From contig CANRNE010000009.1 in assembly GCA_947631925.1 (NCBI GenBank), forward strand, positions 1 to 64,000: a stretch of 64,000 nucleotides of DNA. Reading direction: 5' to 3'. Below, in pieces: positions 50,334 to 59,522 of this stretch (positions within the stretch are counted from its first letter, which is position 1; each line of letters starts with the position of its first letter). Source of the DNA: an uncultured Clostridia bacterium (GTDB lineage Bacteria > Bacillota > Clostridia > Christensenellales > Borkfalkiaceae). The notes under the pieces are model-generated. The model was not told the DNA's origin. It was given only the letters and a program-made list of their open reading frames with translations, and did not search any database. A program made the position numbers and the translations under genes.

Positions 50334-50530
50334 GGGGCATGAGGAGCGATTCCTCGGGAGGGGCATGCATGGCGCCTCCGTGGGAAGGGGCATGAGGAGC
50401 GATTCCTCGGGAGGGGCATGCATGGCGCCTCCGTGGGAGGAGCTGTCGAGCATAGCGAGACTGAGGTGGGGCGCATTCTAAATTTGTCATGCCGAGCCGC
50501 CGCATCGCGGCGAGTCGAAGCATATCCGCA
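50334..50530. repeat. Second dispersed repeat with 53-base tandem unit
   Basis: Two tandem 53-base units (50338-50390 and 50391-50443) carry CATGAGGAGCGATTCCTCGGGAGG and GGCGCCTCCGTGGGA, followed by GGAGCTGTCGAGCATAGCGAGACTGAGGTGGGG and ATTTGTCATGCCGAG, which recur at 57226. No gene is seen in 50119-50585. Confidence 0.75.
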
Positions 50531-50585
50531 TTTCACAAAAAAGCGGCTTGACGCGTGGTCAAGCCGCTTGATTTTTTACAACAGA

Positions 50586-51587
50586 TTATTTGCTCATGCC
50601 TTCCTGCACGGCGACGGCGACGGCGACGGTTGCGCCGACCATCGGGTTGTTGCCCATGCCGATGAGGCCCATCATCTCGACGTGTGCGGGGACGGAGGAG
50701 GACCCGGCAAACTGCGCATCCGAGTGCATTCTGCCCATCGTGTCCGTCATGCCGTAGCTCGAGGGGCCCGCCGCCATGTTGTCGGGGTGCAGCGTTCTGC
50801 CCGTGCCGCCGCCCGACGCCACGGAGAAGTACTTCACGCCGTTCTCGACGCACCACTTCTTATAGGTGCCCGCGACGGGGTGCTGGAAGCGGGTGGGGTT
50901 GGTGGAGTTGCCCGTGATGGAGACGCCCACCTTTTCGAGTTTCATGATGGCGACACCCTCGGGGACGTTGTCCGCGCCGTAGCAGTTGACCTTCGCGCGG
51001 GGACCGTCCGAATAGGAGATGCGATTCGTCACCTTCACCGTCTCGGTGTAGGGGTCGAATTCCGTCTCGCAGAAGGTAAAGCCGTTGATGCGGGAGATAA
51101 TCATTGCGGCGTCCTTTCCGAGGCCGTTCAAGATGACGCGGAGGGGATTCTTGCGCACCTTGTTGGCGTTCATCGCGATGGAGATGGCGCCCTCCGCCGC
51201 GGCGAAGCTCTCGTGCCCGGCGAGGAAGCAGAAGCATTCGGTGTCCTCGGAGAGGAGCATCTTGCCGAGATTGCCGTGCCCGCGCCCCACCTGTCTGTTT
51301 TCGGCGACGGAACCGGGGATGCAGAAGGACTGCAGACCGATGCCGATGGCTTCCGCCGCATCCGCGGCCTTCGTGCAACCCTTCTTGATGGCAATCGCCG
51401 CGCCCACGGTGTACGCCCAGACGGCGTTTTCAAAGCAGATGGGCTGGGTGCCGCGCACAAGTTTGTCGCAGTCGACGCCCTTGGAAAGGCAGATATCCCT
51501 GCATTCCTCGACGGAGGAGATGCCGTATTCTTTCAGCGTCTTGTTGATTTTGTCGATTCTTCTCTCATATCCTTCAAACAGAGCCAT
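50586..51587 (-). CDS. GGGtGRT family protein
   Basis: A 333-residue protein with the name-giving motif in 'SVASGGGTGRTLHPDNMAAG'. It is Cys- and Gly-rich ('YGADNVPEGVAIM', 'CFCFLAGHESFAAAEGAISI') and soluble. The family is known as a partner of a NifU-like Fe-S scaffold, which is exactly the next upstream gene. The reaction is not established to my knowledge. AGGAGG precedes ATG on the minus strand. Complete length. Confidence 0.88.
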   Translation of the reverse strand: MALFEGYERRIDKINKTLKEYGISSVEECRDICLSKGVDCDKLVRGTQPICFENAVWAYTVGAAIAIKKGCTKAADAAEAIGIGLQSFCIPGSVAENRQVGRGHGNLGKMLLSEDTECFCFLAGHESFAAAEGAISIAMNANKVRKNPLRVILNGLGKDAAMIISRINGFTFCETEFDPYTETVKVTNRISYSDGPRAKVNCYGADNVPEGVAIMKLEKVGVSITGNSTNPTRFQHPVAGTYKKWCVENGVKYFSVASGGGTGRTLHPDNMAAGPSSYGMTDTMGRMHSDAQFAGSSSVPAHVEMMGLIGMGNNPMVGATVAVAVAVQEGMSK

Positions 51588-51598
51588 ATTGCACCTCC

Positions 51599-52300
51599 TT
51601 ATTCCTTGCGGGGGTCGATGAATTTCACCGCGCCCTGCTCTTCGGTAAATCTACCGTAGTGGCCCATGGCTTTCTCCCATGCCTCATTGGGCGAAAGCCC
51701 CTTCTTGATGAAGTCGGTCATCTTGCCGAGGGAGACGAATTCATAGCCGCAGACCTCATTGTTCTTGTCGAGCGCGAGGCGGGTGACATAGCCCTCCGCC
51801 ATCTCGAGATAGCGCACGCCCTTCGCCGCAGTCCCGTACATGGTACCCACCTGCGACCTCAAACCCTTGCCGAGGTCCTCGAGTCCGGCGCCGATGACGA
51901 GCCCGTCGTCGGAGAAAGCGGACTGCGTTCTTCCATAGACGATTTGCAGGAAGAGTTCGCGCATCGCGGTGTTGATGGCGTCGCAGACGAGGTCGGTGTT
52001 GAGCGCTTCGAGAATGGTCTTGTGGGGGAGAATCTCCGCCGCCATTGCCGCCGAATGCGTCATGCCCGAACAGCCGATGGTCTCGATGAGGGCCTCCTGA
52101 ATGACGCCGCCCTTGACGTTGAGGGTGAGCTTGCAGGCGCCCTGCTGAGGCGCGCACCAGCCCACGCCGTGGGTGAAGCCGTTGATGTCGGTAATTTGCT
52201 TGGCGCACACCCATTTTCCCTCTTCGGGAATGGGGGCGGGGTCGTGACGCGGCCCCTTTGCCACGCAGCACATGTTTTCCACTTCGCGTGAATATTGCAT
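51599..52300 (-). CDS. NifU-like iron-sulfur cluster assembly scaffold
   Basis: ATG 52300 (MQYSREVENMCCVAKG) has GGAGG five bases upstream; the longer ORF-track start reads through this site. The 233-residue protein has a NifU/IscU-type core with the Cys of 'EALIETIGCSGMTHSAAMAA' and 'GWCAPQQGACKLTLNVKGG'. It should hold a nascent Fe-S cluster. It is upstream of, and co-transcribed with, the GGGtGRT gene; the pair is a recognised two-gene unit in anaerobes. Confidence 0.86.
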   Translation of the reverse strand: MQYSREVENMCCVAKGPRHDPAPIPEEGKWVCAKQITDINGFTHGVGWCAPQQGACKLTLNVKGGVIQEALIETIGCSGMTHSAAMAAEILPHKTILEALNTDLVCDAINTAMRELFLQIVYGRTQSAFSDDGLVIGAGLEDLGKGLRSQVGTMYGTAAKGVRYLEMAEGYVTRLALDKNNEVCGYEFVSLGKMTDFIKKGLSPNEAWEKAMGHYGRFTEEQGAVKFIDPRKE

Positions 52301-52342
52301 GATATCCTCCATTTTTTCCTTTTGCGGAAATCTTTCCCGAGT

Positions 52343-52371
52343 ATTGTAGCACAAATTCTTGCAAATGACAA
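52343..52371 (-). promoter_or_regulatory. Promoter of the NifU-like/GGGtGRT operon
   Basis: On the minus strand TTGTCA, 17-base spacer, TACAAT, about 43 bases before the ATG. Confidence 0.75.
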
Positions 52372-52415
52372 GAGTTTGCGCGAAGAATCTTGACGAAATC
52401 CTCTCTGAATTTCCA

Positions 52416-52444
52416 TTGACAAACGGGAGATTTTATATTATAAT
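52416..52444 (+). promoter_or_regulatory. Promoter of the deo operon
   Basis: TTGACA, 17-base spacer, TATAAT, 33 bases before the deoC ATG. It is divergent from the NifU-like promoter 45 bases away; no clear DeoR operator is seen. Confidence 0.85.
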
Positions 52445-52477
52445 AGAACTGTTCGAAACAAAACAAGGGGAAAAAGT

Positions 52478-53137
52478 ATGGACATCAAAGAAATTTTGGC
52501 AAAATGCGATCATACCTTGCTCTCCGTCACGGCGACGTGGGAGGACATCCGTGCGGTCATCGACGACGGAATCCGCTATCATACGGCCTCCGTCTGCATT
52601 CCGCCCTGCTTCGTGGGGGCGGCGAAGGCGTATGCCGAGGGCGGCGTGCCCATCTGCACCGTCATCGGCTTTCCCAACGGCTATCAAACGGCGGCGGTGA
52701 AGGCCTTCGAGGCGAGAGAAGCTGTCTCAAACGGCGCAGACGAGATTGACATGGTCATCAACATCGGCGACGCGAAGGCGGGCAATTTCGACAAGATTCG
52801 CGCGGAAATCGAGGCCGTCAAGGCGGCATGCGGCGACAAGACGCTCAAAGTCATCATCGAGACCTGCCTGCTCTCCGAGGCGGAGAAAATTGCGATGTGC
52901 GGCGTCGTCACCGCGGCAAAGGCGGACTTTATCAAGACTTCGACGGGGTTTTCCAAGGCGGGCGCAACCCGTGAGGACGTCGCCCTGTTCGCAAAGCACG
53001 TCGGCAAAGGGGTGAAGATTAAGGCGGCGGGCGGCATCTCCTCCGTCAAGGACGCGGAGGACTTCATCGCCCTCGGCGCAGCAAGACTGGGGACCTCCCG
53101 CATCGTGAAAATCGTCAAGGAGGAGCACCTGTTATGA
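52478..53137 (+). CDS. deoC: Deoxyribose-phosphate aldolase
   Basis: A 219-residue TIM-barrel aldolase. The Schiff-base Lys is K153 in [11 protein letters not shown]; '[16 protein letters not shown]' and '[17 protein letters not shown]' are family marks. It splits deoxyribose-5-phosphate into glyceraldehyde-3-phosphate and acetaldehyde. First gene of a tightly packed deoC-deoD-deoB-cdd operon; overlaps deoD by ATGA. Confidence 0.97.
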   Translation: MDIKEILAKCDHTLLSVTATWEDIRAVIDDGIRYHTASVCIPPCFVGAAKAYAEGGVPICTVIGFPNGYQTAAVKAFEAREAVSNGADEIDMVINIGDAKAGNFDKIRAEIEAVKAACGDKTLKVIIETCLLSEAEKIAMCGVVTAAKADFIKTSTGFSKAGATREDVALFAKHVGKGVKIKAAGGISSVKDAEDFIALGAARLGTSRIVKIVKEEHLL

Positions 53138-53850
53138 GTTCTTCCCGCATTCCCACCCCTCACATCAATGCAAAAGAGGGGGACTTTGCAAGGACCGTTC
53201 TCATGCCGGGCGACCCCCTGCGCGCCAAGTTCATTGCCGAGACCTTCCTCGAAAACGCCGTCCTCGTCAACAACGTGCGCGGCGTCAACGGCTACACGGG
53301 GTACTATCACGGCAAGCGCGTCTCCGTGATGGCCTCGGGCATGGGCCAGCCCTCCATCGGAATTTATTCCTACGAGCTCTTCAACTTCTACGGGGTGGAG
53401 AACATCATCCGCATCGGCTCCTGCGGCTCCTTTGACAAGGATTTGCACGTGCGCGACCTCATTCTCGCGCAGGGCGCCTGCACCAACGGCAACTACAACG
53501 CCCAGTACGAGCTCCCGGGCACCTTCTGCCCGATTGCCGACTTCGGCCTTCTGCGCCGCGCCGCCGCCCTCTGCGAAGATGCGGGCCTCCGTTTCAAGGT
53601 GGGCAATATCCTCTCCTCGGACATGTTCTATGACGACGCGAACAGCGGCATGCGCTGGGCGAAGATGGGCGTGCTCGGCGTGGAGATGGAGAGCGCGGCA
53701 CTGTATGCAAACGCCGCCCGCGCGGGCAAAAAGGCGCTGTGCATCTGCACCGTCAGCGACAGTTTCCTCTATCCCGAGGAGAACACGACTGCGGAAGAAC
53801 GGCAAAATTCGTTCACGGCGATGATGAAAATCGCCCTCGAACTCGCATAA
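53134..53850 (+). CDS. deoD: Purine nucleoside phosphorylase DeoD-type
   Basis: A 238-residue hexameric-type phosphorylase. '[20 protein letters not shown]', '[15 protein letters not shown]', 'IRIGSCGS' and '[15 protein letters not shown]' are the DeoD signatures. It converts purine (deoxy)nucleosides and phosphate to base and sugar-1-phosphate, which DeoB then isomerises. Starts within the deoC stop (ATGA). Confidence 0.97.
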   Translation: MSSSRIPTPHINAKEGDFARTVLMPGDPLRAKFIAETFLENAVLVNNVRGVNGYTGYYHGKRVSVMASGMGQPSIGIYSYELFNFYGVENIIRIGSCGSFDKDLHVRDLILAQGACTNGNYNAQYELPGTFCPIADFGLLRRAAALCEDAGLRFKVGNILSSDMFYDDANSGMRWAKMGVLGVEMESAALYANAARAGKKALCICTVSDSFLYPEENTTAEERQNSFTAMMKIALELA

Positions 53851-53858
53851 GAGGCAAT

Positions 53859-55022
53859 ATGGCAAAGAGACTATTTCTTATCGTACTCGACAGCTTCGGC
53901 GTGGGGGAACTCCCCGACGCGGGGCTCTGGCATGACGAGGGCAGTAACACGCTCGCTGCCATTCGCAATCACGAATATTTCGACTGTCCCAACCTCAAAT
54001 CGCTCGGCCTCTTCAACATCGACGGCGTGGGCGGCGGCATCTCCTCTCCCGTGGCGAGCTATGCGCGCATGGCGGAGCGGTCGATGGGGAAGGACACCAC
54101 CATCGGGCACTGGGAAATTGCGGGCGTCGTCTCGCCCATCCCCCTTCCCACCTATCCGCACGGCTTCCCCGCAGACGTCATCGAGGAATTCGAGCGCAAG
54201 ACGGGGCGCAAAGTTCTCTGCAATCTTCCCTATTCGGGCACCGAAGTCATCAAAGATTACGGGAAACGGCACATGGAGACGGGCGACCTCATCGTCTACA
54301 CCTCCGCGGACAGTGTCTTCCAGATTGCGGCGCATGAGGACGTCGTCCCCGTGCAGGAGCTCTACCGCTATTGCAGAATCGCGCGCGAGATGCTCGTCGG
54401 CAAGCACGGCGTGGGGCGGGTCATCGCCCGTCCGTTCAACGGGGAATATCCCTTCACGCGCACCGCAAACCGCCACGACTTCTCGATAAAGCCTCCGCAG
54501 GACACCATGCTCGACATCTTGCACCACGCGGGACTTGCGACGATTTCCGTCGGAAAGATTTATGACATCTTCGCGGGTTGCGGCGTCTCCGAGGGCAACC
54601 GCACCGTCTCCAATTCCAACGGAATGCAGGTGACGAAGGCGATACAGGGCCGCGATTTCGAGGGGCTGTGCTTCGTCAACCTCGTCGATTTCGACATGAA
54701 GTACGGGCACCGCAACGACGTCGCGGGCTATGCCTCCGCGGCGACCGAATTCGACCGCTTCCTCACCCGCTTCCTTGCGGGCATGCGGGAAGAGGACGTG
54801 CTGATTATCACCGCCGACCACGGCTGCGACCCGTCCACGCCCTCCACCGACCACTCCCGCGAATACACGCCCATGCTCATCTACGGGCGCCACGTGAAGG
54901 GAGGGATAAACCTCGGCACGCGCACGAGCTTTGCGGACATCGGCGCCACCGTGCTCGCCTACTTCGGATTGGGACAAGGCACGACGAGCGGCAAGAGTTT
55001 CTGGGAGGATGTCAGAAGATGA
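53859..55022 (+). CDS. deoB: Phosphopentomutase
   Basis: ATG 53859 (MAKRLFLIVLDSFGVGELPD) with AAGAGGC upstream; the ORF-track extension is in deoD. The 387-residue alkaline-phosphatase-fold enzyme shows metal ligands in 'LIVLDSFGVG' and 'ITADHGCDPST', and the phosphorylated Thr region 'GKDTTIGHWEIAG'. It converts (deoxy)ribose-1-phosphate to the 5-phosphate for DeoC. Overlaps cdd by ATGA. Confidence 0.97.
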   Translation: MAKRLFLIVLDSFGVGELPDAGLWHDEGSNTLAAIRNHEYFDCPNLKSLGLFNIDGVGGGISSPVASYARMAERSMGKDTTIGHWEIAGVVSPIPLPTYPHGFPADVIEEFERKTGRKVLCNLPYSGTEVIKDYGKRHMETGDLIVYTSADSVFQIAAHEDVVPVQELYRYCRIAREMLVGKHGVGRVIARPFNGEYPFTRTANRHDFSIKPPQDTMLDILHHAGLATISVGKIYDIFAGCGVSEGNRTVSNSNGMQVTKAIQGRDFEGLCFVNLVDFDMKYGHRNDVAGYASAATEFDRFLTRFLAGMREEDVLIITADHGCDPSTPSTDHSREYTPMLIYGRHVKGGINLGTRTSFADIGATVLAYFGLGQGTTSGKSFWEDVRR

Positions 55023-55420
55023 CGGACGCCGAACTCATGCGGGCCGCCGCGAAGGCGCGCGAGATGGCCTATGCGCCCTATTCCCGCTTCCTCGTCGGGG
55101 CGGCGCTGCTCACGAAGAGCGGCAGGGTGTACACGGGCTGCAACATCGAAAACGCCGCATATACCCCCTGCAACTGTGCAGAACGCACGGCATTTTTCAA
55201 GGCCGTCTCCGAGGGAGAGCGGGAATTCTCCGCCCTCGCCGTCATCGGGGGAAGGGCAGGGGAAGCGGGGGAGTTCACCCCTCCCTGCGGCGTATGCAGG
55301 CAAGTGATTGCCGAATTTTGCAAGAAAGATTTCAGAATACTTTTGGGGAACGAGACGCATTTCGAAGCCTACACCTTGGACATGCTACTGCCGTTTTCGT
55401 TCACGGGTGAGAATTTATAA
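55019..55420 (+). CDS. cdd: Cytidine deaminase
   Basis: ATG 55019 overlaps the deoB stop. The 133-residue enzyme is the small tetrameric type: zinc site 'TPCNCAERTAFFKAV' with Cys in place of His, and 'PPCGVCRQVIAEFC'. It deaminates (deoxy)cytidine to (deoxy)uridine, which pdp can then cleave. Last gene of the deo operon, followed after six bases by a nucleotidase gene. Confidence 0.96.
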   Translation: MTDAELMRAAAKAREMAYAPYSRFLVGAALLTKSGRVYTGCNIENAAYTPCNCAERTAFFKAVSEGEREFSALAVIGGRAGEAGEFTPPCGVCRQVIAEFCKKDFRILLGNETHFEAYTLDMLLPFSFTGENL

Positions 55421-55426
55421 CCGTCT

Positions 55427-57205
55427 ATGAGAAAACAGTTTTTGAAAATCGTATCCCTTTTCTTTTCCGCAATCCTTCTCTTCGGATTTGCGGGCTGCGT
55501 CCCGAACGGCGACACGAGGCCTCCCGTTTCGGACCCGCCCGAAGTCGTCATCGGCGCAGACGGCCTCGCCGTCTGGAACAAGATAGACGGCGCCCTCTAC
55601 TATCTCTATATTCTCGGCGACGGGCAGGAGGAAACGCCGACGGTCGCCTGCGAGTTGCAGCTCGAAGAGGGGCAGAGCATTCGCGTGAAGGCCGTGAGCG
55701 CGAACGAAGCGTACCGCGACAGCGACTATTCCGCCCCGCAGACCTATCACAAGGGGGAAATCGCTCCGCACGACCACAGCGACGTCAACGAGGACGGCGT
55801 CTGCGACCGCTGCCGCGAGAGCGTGCTCGTCGAACTCTCCATTCTCGCCGTCAACGACTTGCACGGCAAGTTCATGGACAGCGGCAACCAGCCCGGGGTG
55901 GACGAATTCACCACCTATCTGAAGAATTTGTATGCCGACCCCGCACAGGAAGAGATTTTGCTCTCCTCGGGCGACATGTGGCAGGGGACGGCGGAATCCG
56001 CGGGCACCAAGGGACAGCTCATGACCGATTGGATGAACGAGGTGGGCTTCGTCTCGATGACCCTCGGCAACCACGAATTCGACTGGGGCTCCGCCGTGCT
56101 CTCCCCCAACAGCGAGCAGGCGAACTTTCCCCTTCTCGGCATCAACGTGTTCGAAAACGGCGCGCGGCCCGACTATTGCGAGCCCTCCGTCGTCGTCGAG
56201 CGTACGGGCATCAAGGTCGGCATCATCGGCGCCATCGGCGACTGTCTCAGCTCGATTTCGGGAGAATTCCAACAGGGGCTCGACTTCATGACGGGCAGCA
56301 GTCTCACGCGGCTCGTTGAGAACGAGGCAACCCGCCTCAGAGAGGAAGAGGGGTGCGACTTCATCGTCTACTCCATCCATGACGGCGGGGACGCGTTCGC
56401 GAGCTCGGACATTTCGGATGTCACCGACTCCGACATGGCGTGGTACGACAGCTCCCTCTCCAACGGCTATGTCGACCTCGTGTTCGAGGCGCATACCCAT
56501 CGGAAATACATCGTAAGGGACGAATACGGCGTCTACCATCTGCAGGGCGGCGGCGAAAACAGCGGCGTCTCCCGCGCCAACGTCACCTTCAACACGGTGA
56601 CGAAGAAGAGCACGGTGGAGCCCCGCATCCTCTCGGCCTCGACGTATGCGAGCGATTCGCTTGCGGACGACCCCTTCGTGCAGGAGACCTACCGCGAGTA
56701 CTTCTCCGACCCCGACAAGGACCCTTACGCCAAGGTGCTCGGCTACAACGCACAACAGCGAAGTAGCACCGATATCGTCAATATGACGGCGCAGCTCTAC
56801 TATGAGTTCGGCGTGAAGACGTGGGAAGAGGAGTACGATGAGTACGAAATCGTCTGCGGCGGCGGCTTTTTGAAGGCGAGAAGTCCGTATAACCTCGCCC
56901 GCGGCGACGTCACCTATTCCCAGCTCTATTCCCTCATGCCCTTCGACAACGACATCGTCCTTTGCAGGGTCACGGGGAGCAACCTCAAGTCCATCTTCCT
57001 GAGCAATAAGAGCTCGAGCTATCATTCCTATCCGACAATTTCCTCGAGTGCCGTGCAAAATTCCGCCGTATACTACGTCGTCACCGACACCTACACCTCA
57101 TTTTCGAGCTACAACCGCAACAAACTGACGGAAGTCGCCCGCATCAAGGGCACCTACGCCCGCGATTTGCTCGCGGACTACATTCAAGCAGGAAACTGGG
57201 CATAA
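55427..57205 (+). CDS. Secreted 5'-nucleotidase family lipoprotein
   Basis: A 592-residue lipoprotein: signal with lipobox FAGC (Cys ~25), a fibronectin-like domain (~40-110), the metallophosphatase domain with 'LAVNDLHGKFMD', 'SSGDMWQGTAES' and 'LGNHEFDWGSAV', and a C-terminal 5'-nucleotidase domain ('YSQLYSLMPFDNDIVLCRVT'). It should remove phosphate from extracellular nucleotides, yielding nucleosides for uptake and for the deo enzymes just upstream. Operon placement makes this link strong. Confidence 0.88.
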   Translation: MRKQFLKIVSLFFSAILLFGFAGCVPNGDTRPPVSDPPEVVIGADGLAVWNKIDGALYYLYILGDGQEETPTVACELQLEEGQSIRVKAVSANEAYRDSDYSAPQTYHKGEIAPHDHSDVNEDGVCDRCRESVLVELSILAVNDLHGKFMDSGNQPGVDEFTTYLKNLYADPAQEEILLSSGDMWQGTAESAGTKGQLMTDWMNEVGFVSMTLGNHEFDWGSAVLSPNSEQANFPLLGINVFENGARPDYCEPSVVVERTGIKVGIIGAIGDCLSSISGEFQQGLDFMTGSSLTRLVENEATRLREEEGCDFIVYSIHDGGDAFASSDISDVTDSDMAWYDSSLSNGYVDLVFEAHTHRKYIVRDEYGVYHLQGGGENSGVSRANVTFNTVTKKSTVEPRILSASTYASDSLADDPFVQETYREYFSDPDKDPYAKVLGYNAQQRSSTDIVNMTAQLYYEFGVKTWEEEYDEYEIVCGGGFLKARSPYNLARGDVTYSQLYSLMPFDNDIVLCRVTGSNLKSIFLSNKSSSYHSYPTISSSAVQNSAVYYVVTDTYTSFSSYNRNKLTEVARIKGTYARDLLADYIQAGNWA

Positions 57206-57225
57206 TCGTCCCGCGCGATATCGAG

Positions 57226-57562
57226 AAATCTCAAGGCCTACCCCTCGTGGGGGGGCTCCGCCGTAGGCGGTGGCGGGGGGGATTCTTGGCGCCTCCGTGG
57301 GAGGAGCTGTCACGAAGTGACTGAGGTGGGGCGGCATTCTAATTCGTCATGTTGAGCGTAGTCGAAACATATCCTTATTTTTATAATGCGGATATACTTC
57401 GACACGCCGCAGAGCGGCGGCTCAGTATGACGATTCAAGAACGAGATTTCTCGCATACGTTCGAAATGACGCTCTAATAGGCTTTCATGTCATTCCGAGG
57501 AGCCTCTCTCCTACGTCATTCCGAGGAGCGTAGCGACGAGGAATCTCGCCCTTCTTTGCCCG
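57226..57562. repeat. Second dispersed repeat family, second copy
   Basis: Shares GGCGCCTCCGTGGGAGGAGCTGTC, GACTGAGGTGGGGCG and ATT-GTCATG-TGAG with 50420-50500. It holds inverted segments (ATATCC...GGATATACTTCGAC, CGCCGCAGAGCGGCGG) and a repeated GTCATTCCGAGGAGC. No gene fits in 57206-57622; a hairpin here may end the deo transcript. Confidence 0.7.
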
Positions 57563-57622
57563 CAATATGCCTCCCGCAGGGAACTTCTGAGCGGAAAGAA
57601 TTTTGTGAACCATTTGTGAATT

Positions 57623-58915
57623 ATGCGTATTTATGATATCATCAAAAAGAAACGCGACGGGGGAGAGCTCTCCACCGAGGAGATTGACTTCTTCATCCGC
57701 GGCGTGACGGACGGGAGCATTCCCGACTATCAAATAACTGCGCTCCTCATGGCAATCCGGCTGCGCGGCATGACCACGCGGGAGACCTGCGACTTCACCT
57801 TCGCCGTGCGCGATTCGGGGGACAGGCTCGACTTTTCCGCGATAGACGGCATCCGTGCGGACAAACATTCCACGGGCGGCGTGGGGGACAAGACCAGTCT
57901 CATCGTCGCGCCCATCGTCGCCTCTCTCGGCGTCAAAGTCGCCAAGATGAGCGGCAGGGGATTGGGACACACGGGCGGCACAATCGACAAGCTGGAGTCC
58001 ATCCGCGGCTTCCGCACCACCCTTTCGGAGGAGGAATTCATCGCGCAGGTCAACGGGATAGGCATCGCCATCGTCGGGCAGTCCAAGCAGTTCGCGCCCG
58101 CCGACAAGAAGCTCTATGCCCTCCGCGATGTCACGGCTACCGTGGACAGCATGCCCCTCATTGCCGCCAGCATCATGGGGAAAAAGCTCGCCGCGGACGA
58201 CGACTGCATCGTTCTCGACGTCAAGACGGGGAGCGGCTCCTTCATGAAGACGGTGGAGGACAGCAAGAAGCTCGCCCGCCTCATGGTGGATATCGGAAAG
58301 GGCGCGGGCAAAAAAACCGTCGCGCTCATCACCAACATGGACAGACCCTTGGGCTATGCCATCGGCAACGCCCTCGAAGTCAAAGAGGCGGTGGAGACCC
58401 TCAAGGGGCAGGGCCCTTCCGACCTCACCGAAGTCTGCCTGATTTTGGCGGGAGAAATGCTCTCTCTCGCGGGCATGGGTACCCCCGATGAGGGCAAACG
58501 CCTCGCCCGCCGCGCCATCGAGGACGGCTCCGCACTCGCAAAACTCCGTGAACTTGTCCTTGCGCAGGGCGGCTCGCCCGCCTTCCCCGAAGACCTCCCC
58601 GAGGCGCAACTTTCGAGGACATTCTGCGCGAAACAAAGCGGATATCTTCGCAGAGTGGACGCCGAATCCTACGGCGTCGCAAGCCTTCTGCTCGGCGCGG
58701 GGAGAAATCGGGCGGAGGACACCATCGACTACGGCGCGGGCATCCTCCTTCACAAGAAACCGGGGGACCATGTCCGCGAAGGGGAGCCCTTGGCGACGCT
58801 CTTCTCCAATCGGGAAGACGCATTTTCCGCCGCAGAGAGCACCCTTCTTGCCGCAACGGAAGTGGGGACGGAACCCCCCGCGGACGAGCCGCTCGTCTAT
58901 GACATTGTAGAATAA
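57623..58915 (+). CDS. pdp: Pyrimidine-nucleoside phosphorylase
   Basis: A 430-residue enzyme of the thymidine/pyrimidine phosphorylase family: 'GVTDGSIPDYQITALLMAIR', phosphate site 'KHSTGGVGDKTSLIVAPIVA', 'MSGRGLGHTGGTIDKLESI'. It cleaves uridine and thymidine with phosphate. No Shine-Dalgarno site is visible before ATG 57623, so initiation may be weak or unusual. It is followed 16 bases later by tdk. Confidence 0.95.
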   Translation: MRIYDIIKKKRDGGELSTEEIDFFIRGVTDGSIPDYQITALLMAIRLRGMTTRETCDFTFAVRDSGDRLDFSAIDGIRADKHSTGGVGDKTSLIVAPIVASLGVKVAKMSGRGLGHTGGTIDKLESIRGFRTTLSEEEFIAQVNGIGIAIVGQSKQFAPADKKLYALRDVTATVDSMPLIAASIMGKKLAADDDCIVLDVKTGSGSFMKTVEDSKKLARLMVDIGKGAGKKTVALITNMDRPLGYAIGNALEVKEAVETLKGQGPSDLTEVCLILAGEMLSLAGMGTPDEGKRLARRAIEDGSALAKLRELVLAQGGSPAFPEDLPEAQLSRTFCAKQSGYLRRVDAESYGVASLLLGAGRNRAEDTIDYGAGILLHKKPGDHVREGEPLATLFSNREDAFSAAESTLLAATEVGTEPPADEPLVYDIVE

Positions 58916-58931
58916 GTCCAAAAGAGGGCGT

Positions 58932-59519
58932 ATGGCAAAACTCTATTTCAAATTCGGCGCGATGGGCTGTTCCAAGACGGCGCAGGCGCTCATCACAAAA
59001 TTCAACTACGAAGAGCGCAACATGAAGGTGCTCCTTCTCAAGCCCGCCATCGACAATCGGGACGGCGACACCGTCGTAAAATCCCGCATCGGGCTCATGC
59101 AGGAGGCGATTGCCGTCGCCGCCGACGAAGACCTCGTCGCCCTCTACAAGACCAAATATTCCGACTGCAAAGTCATCATTGTGGACGAATGCCAGTTCCT
59201 CACCCCCGAACAAGTCGACCAGCTCGCCGATGTCGTCATCGAATGCAACATTCCCGTGCTCTGCTTCGGACTCTCCACCGACTTCACCACCCACCTCTTC
59301 CCGGGGAGCAAGCGCCTCTTCGAGATTGCGGAATCCATCTCCGAGATTAAGTCGGTATGCACCTGCGGCGCGAAGGCGACGGTGAATGCACGGCTCGACG
59401 ACAATGGGAACATCGTCACGGAGGGCTCTCAGGTCCTTCTCGGCGGCAACGACCGCTATGTGGCGATGTGCAGGCGGTGCTGGCTCAAATACAAGGGAAA
59501 TTCCCAAAGCGCGAGGTAG
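58932..59519 (+). CDS. tdk: Thymidine kinase
   Basis: A 195-residue type II thymidine kinase. The P-loop is KFGAMGCSKTAQAL, with Ser where the classical motif has Gly; 'VIIVDECQFLTPEQVDQLAD' is Walker B with the lasso region, and the zinc site is 'VCTCGAKATVN' with 'CRRCW'. It phosphorylates thymidine for DNA synthesis, the salvage branch competing with phosphorolysis by pdp next door. Confidence 0.94.
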   Translation: MAKLYFKFGAMGCSKTAQALITKFNYEERNMKVLLLKPAIDNRDGDTVVKSRIGLMQEAIAVAADEDLVALYKTKYSDCKVIIVDECQFLTPEQVDQLADVVIECNIPVLCFGLSTDFTTHLFPGSKRLFEIAESISEIKSVCTCGAKATVNARLDDNGNIVTEGSQVLLGGNDRYVAMCRRCWLKYKGNSQSAR

Positions 59520-59522
59520 TTT

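Noticed and set aside
50338-50443. Possible CRISPR array
   Set aside because: Only two contiguous 53-base units with no spacers and no cas genes; it is a tandem duplication.
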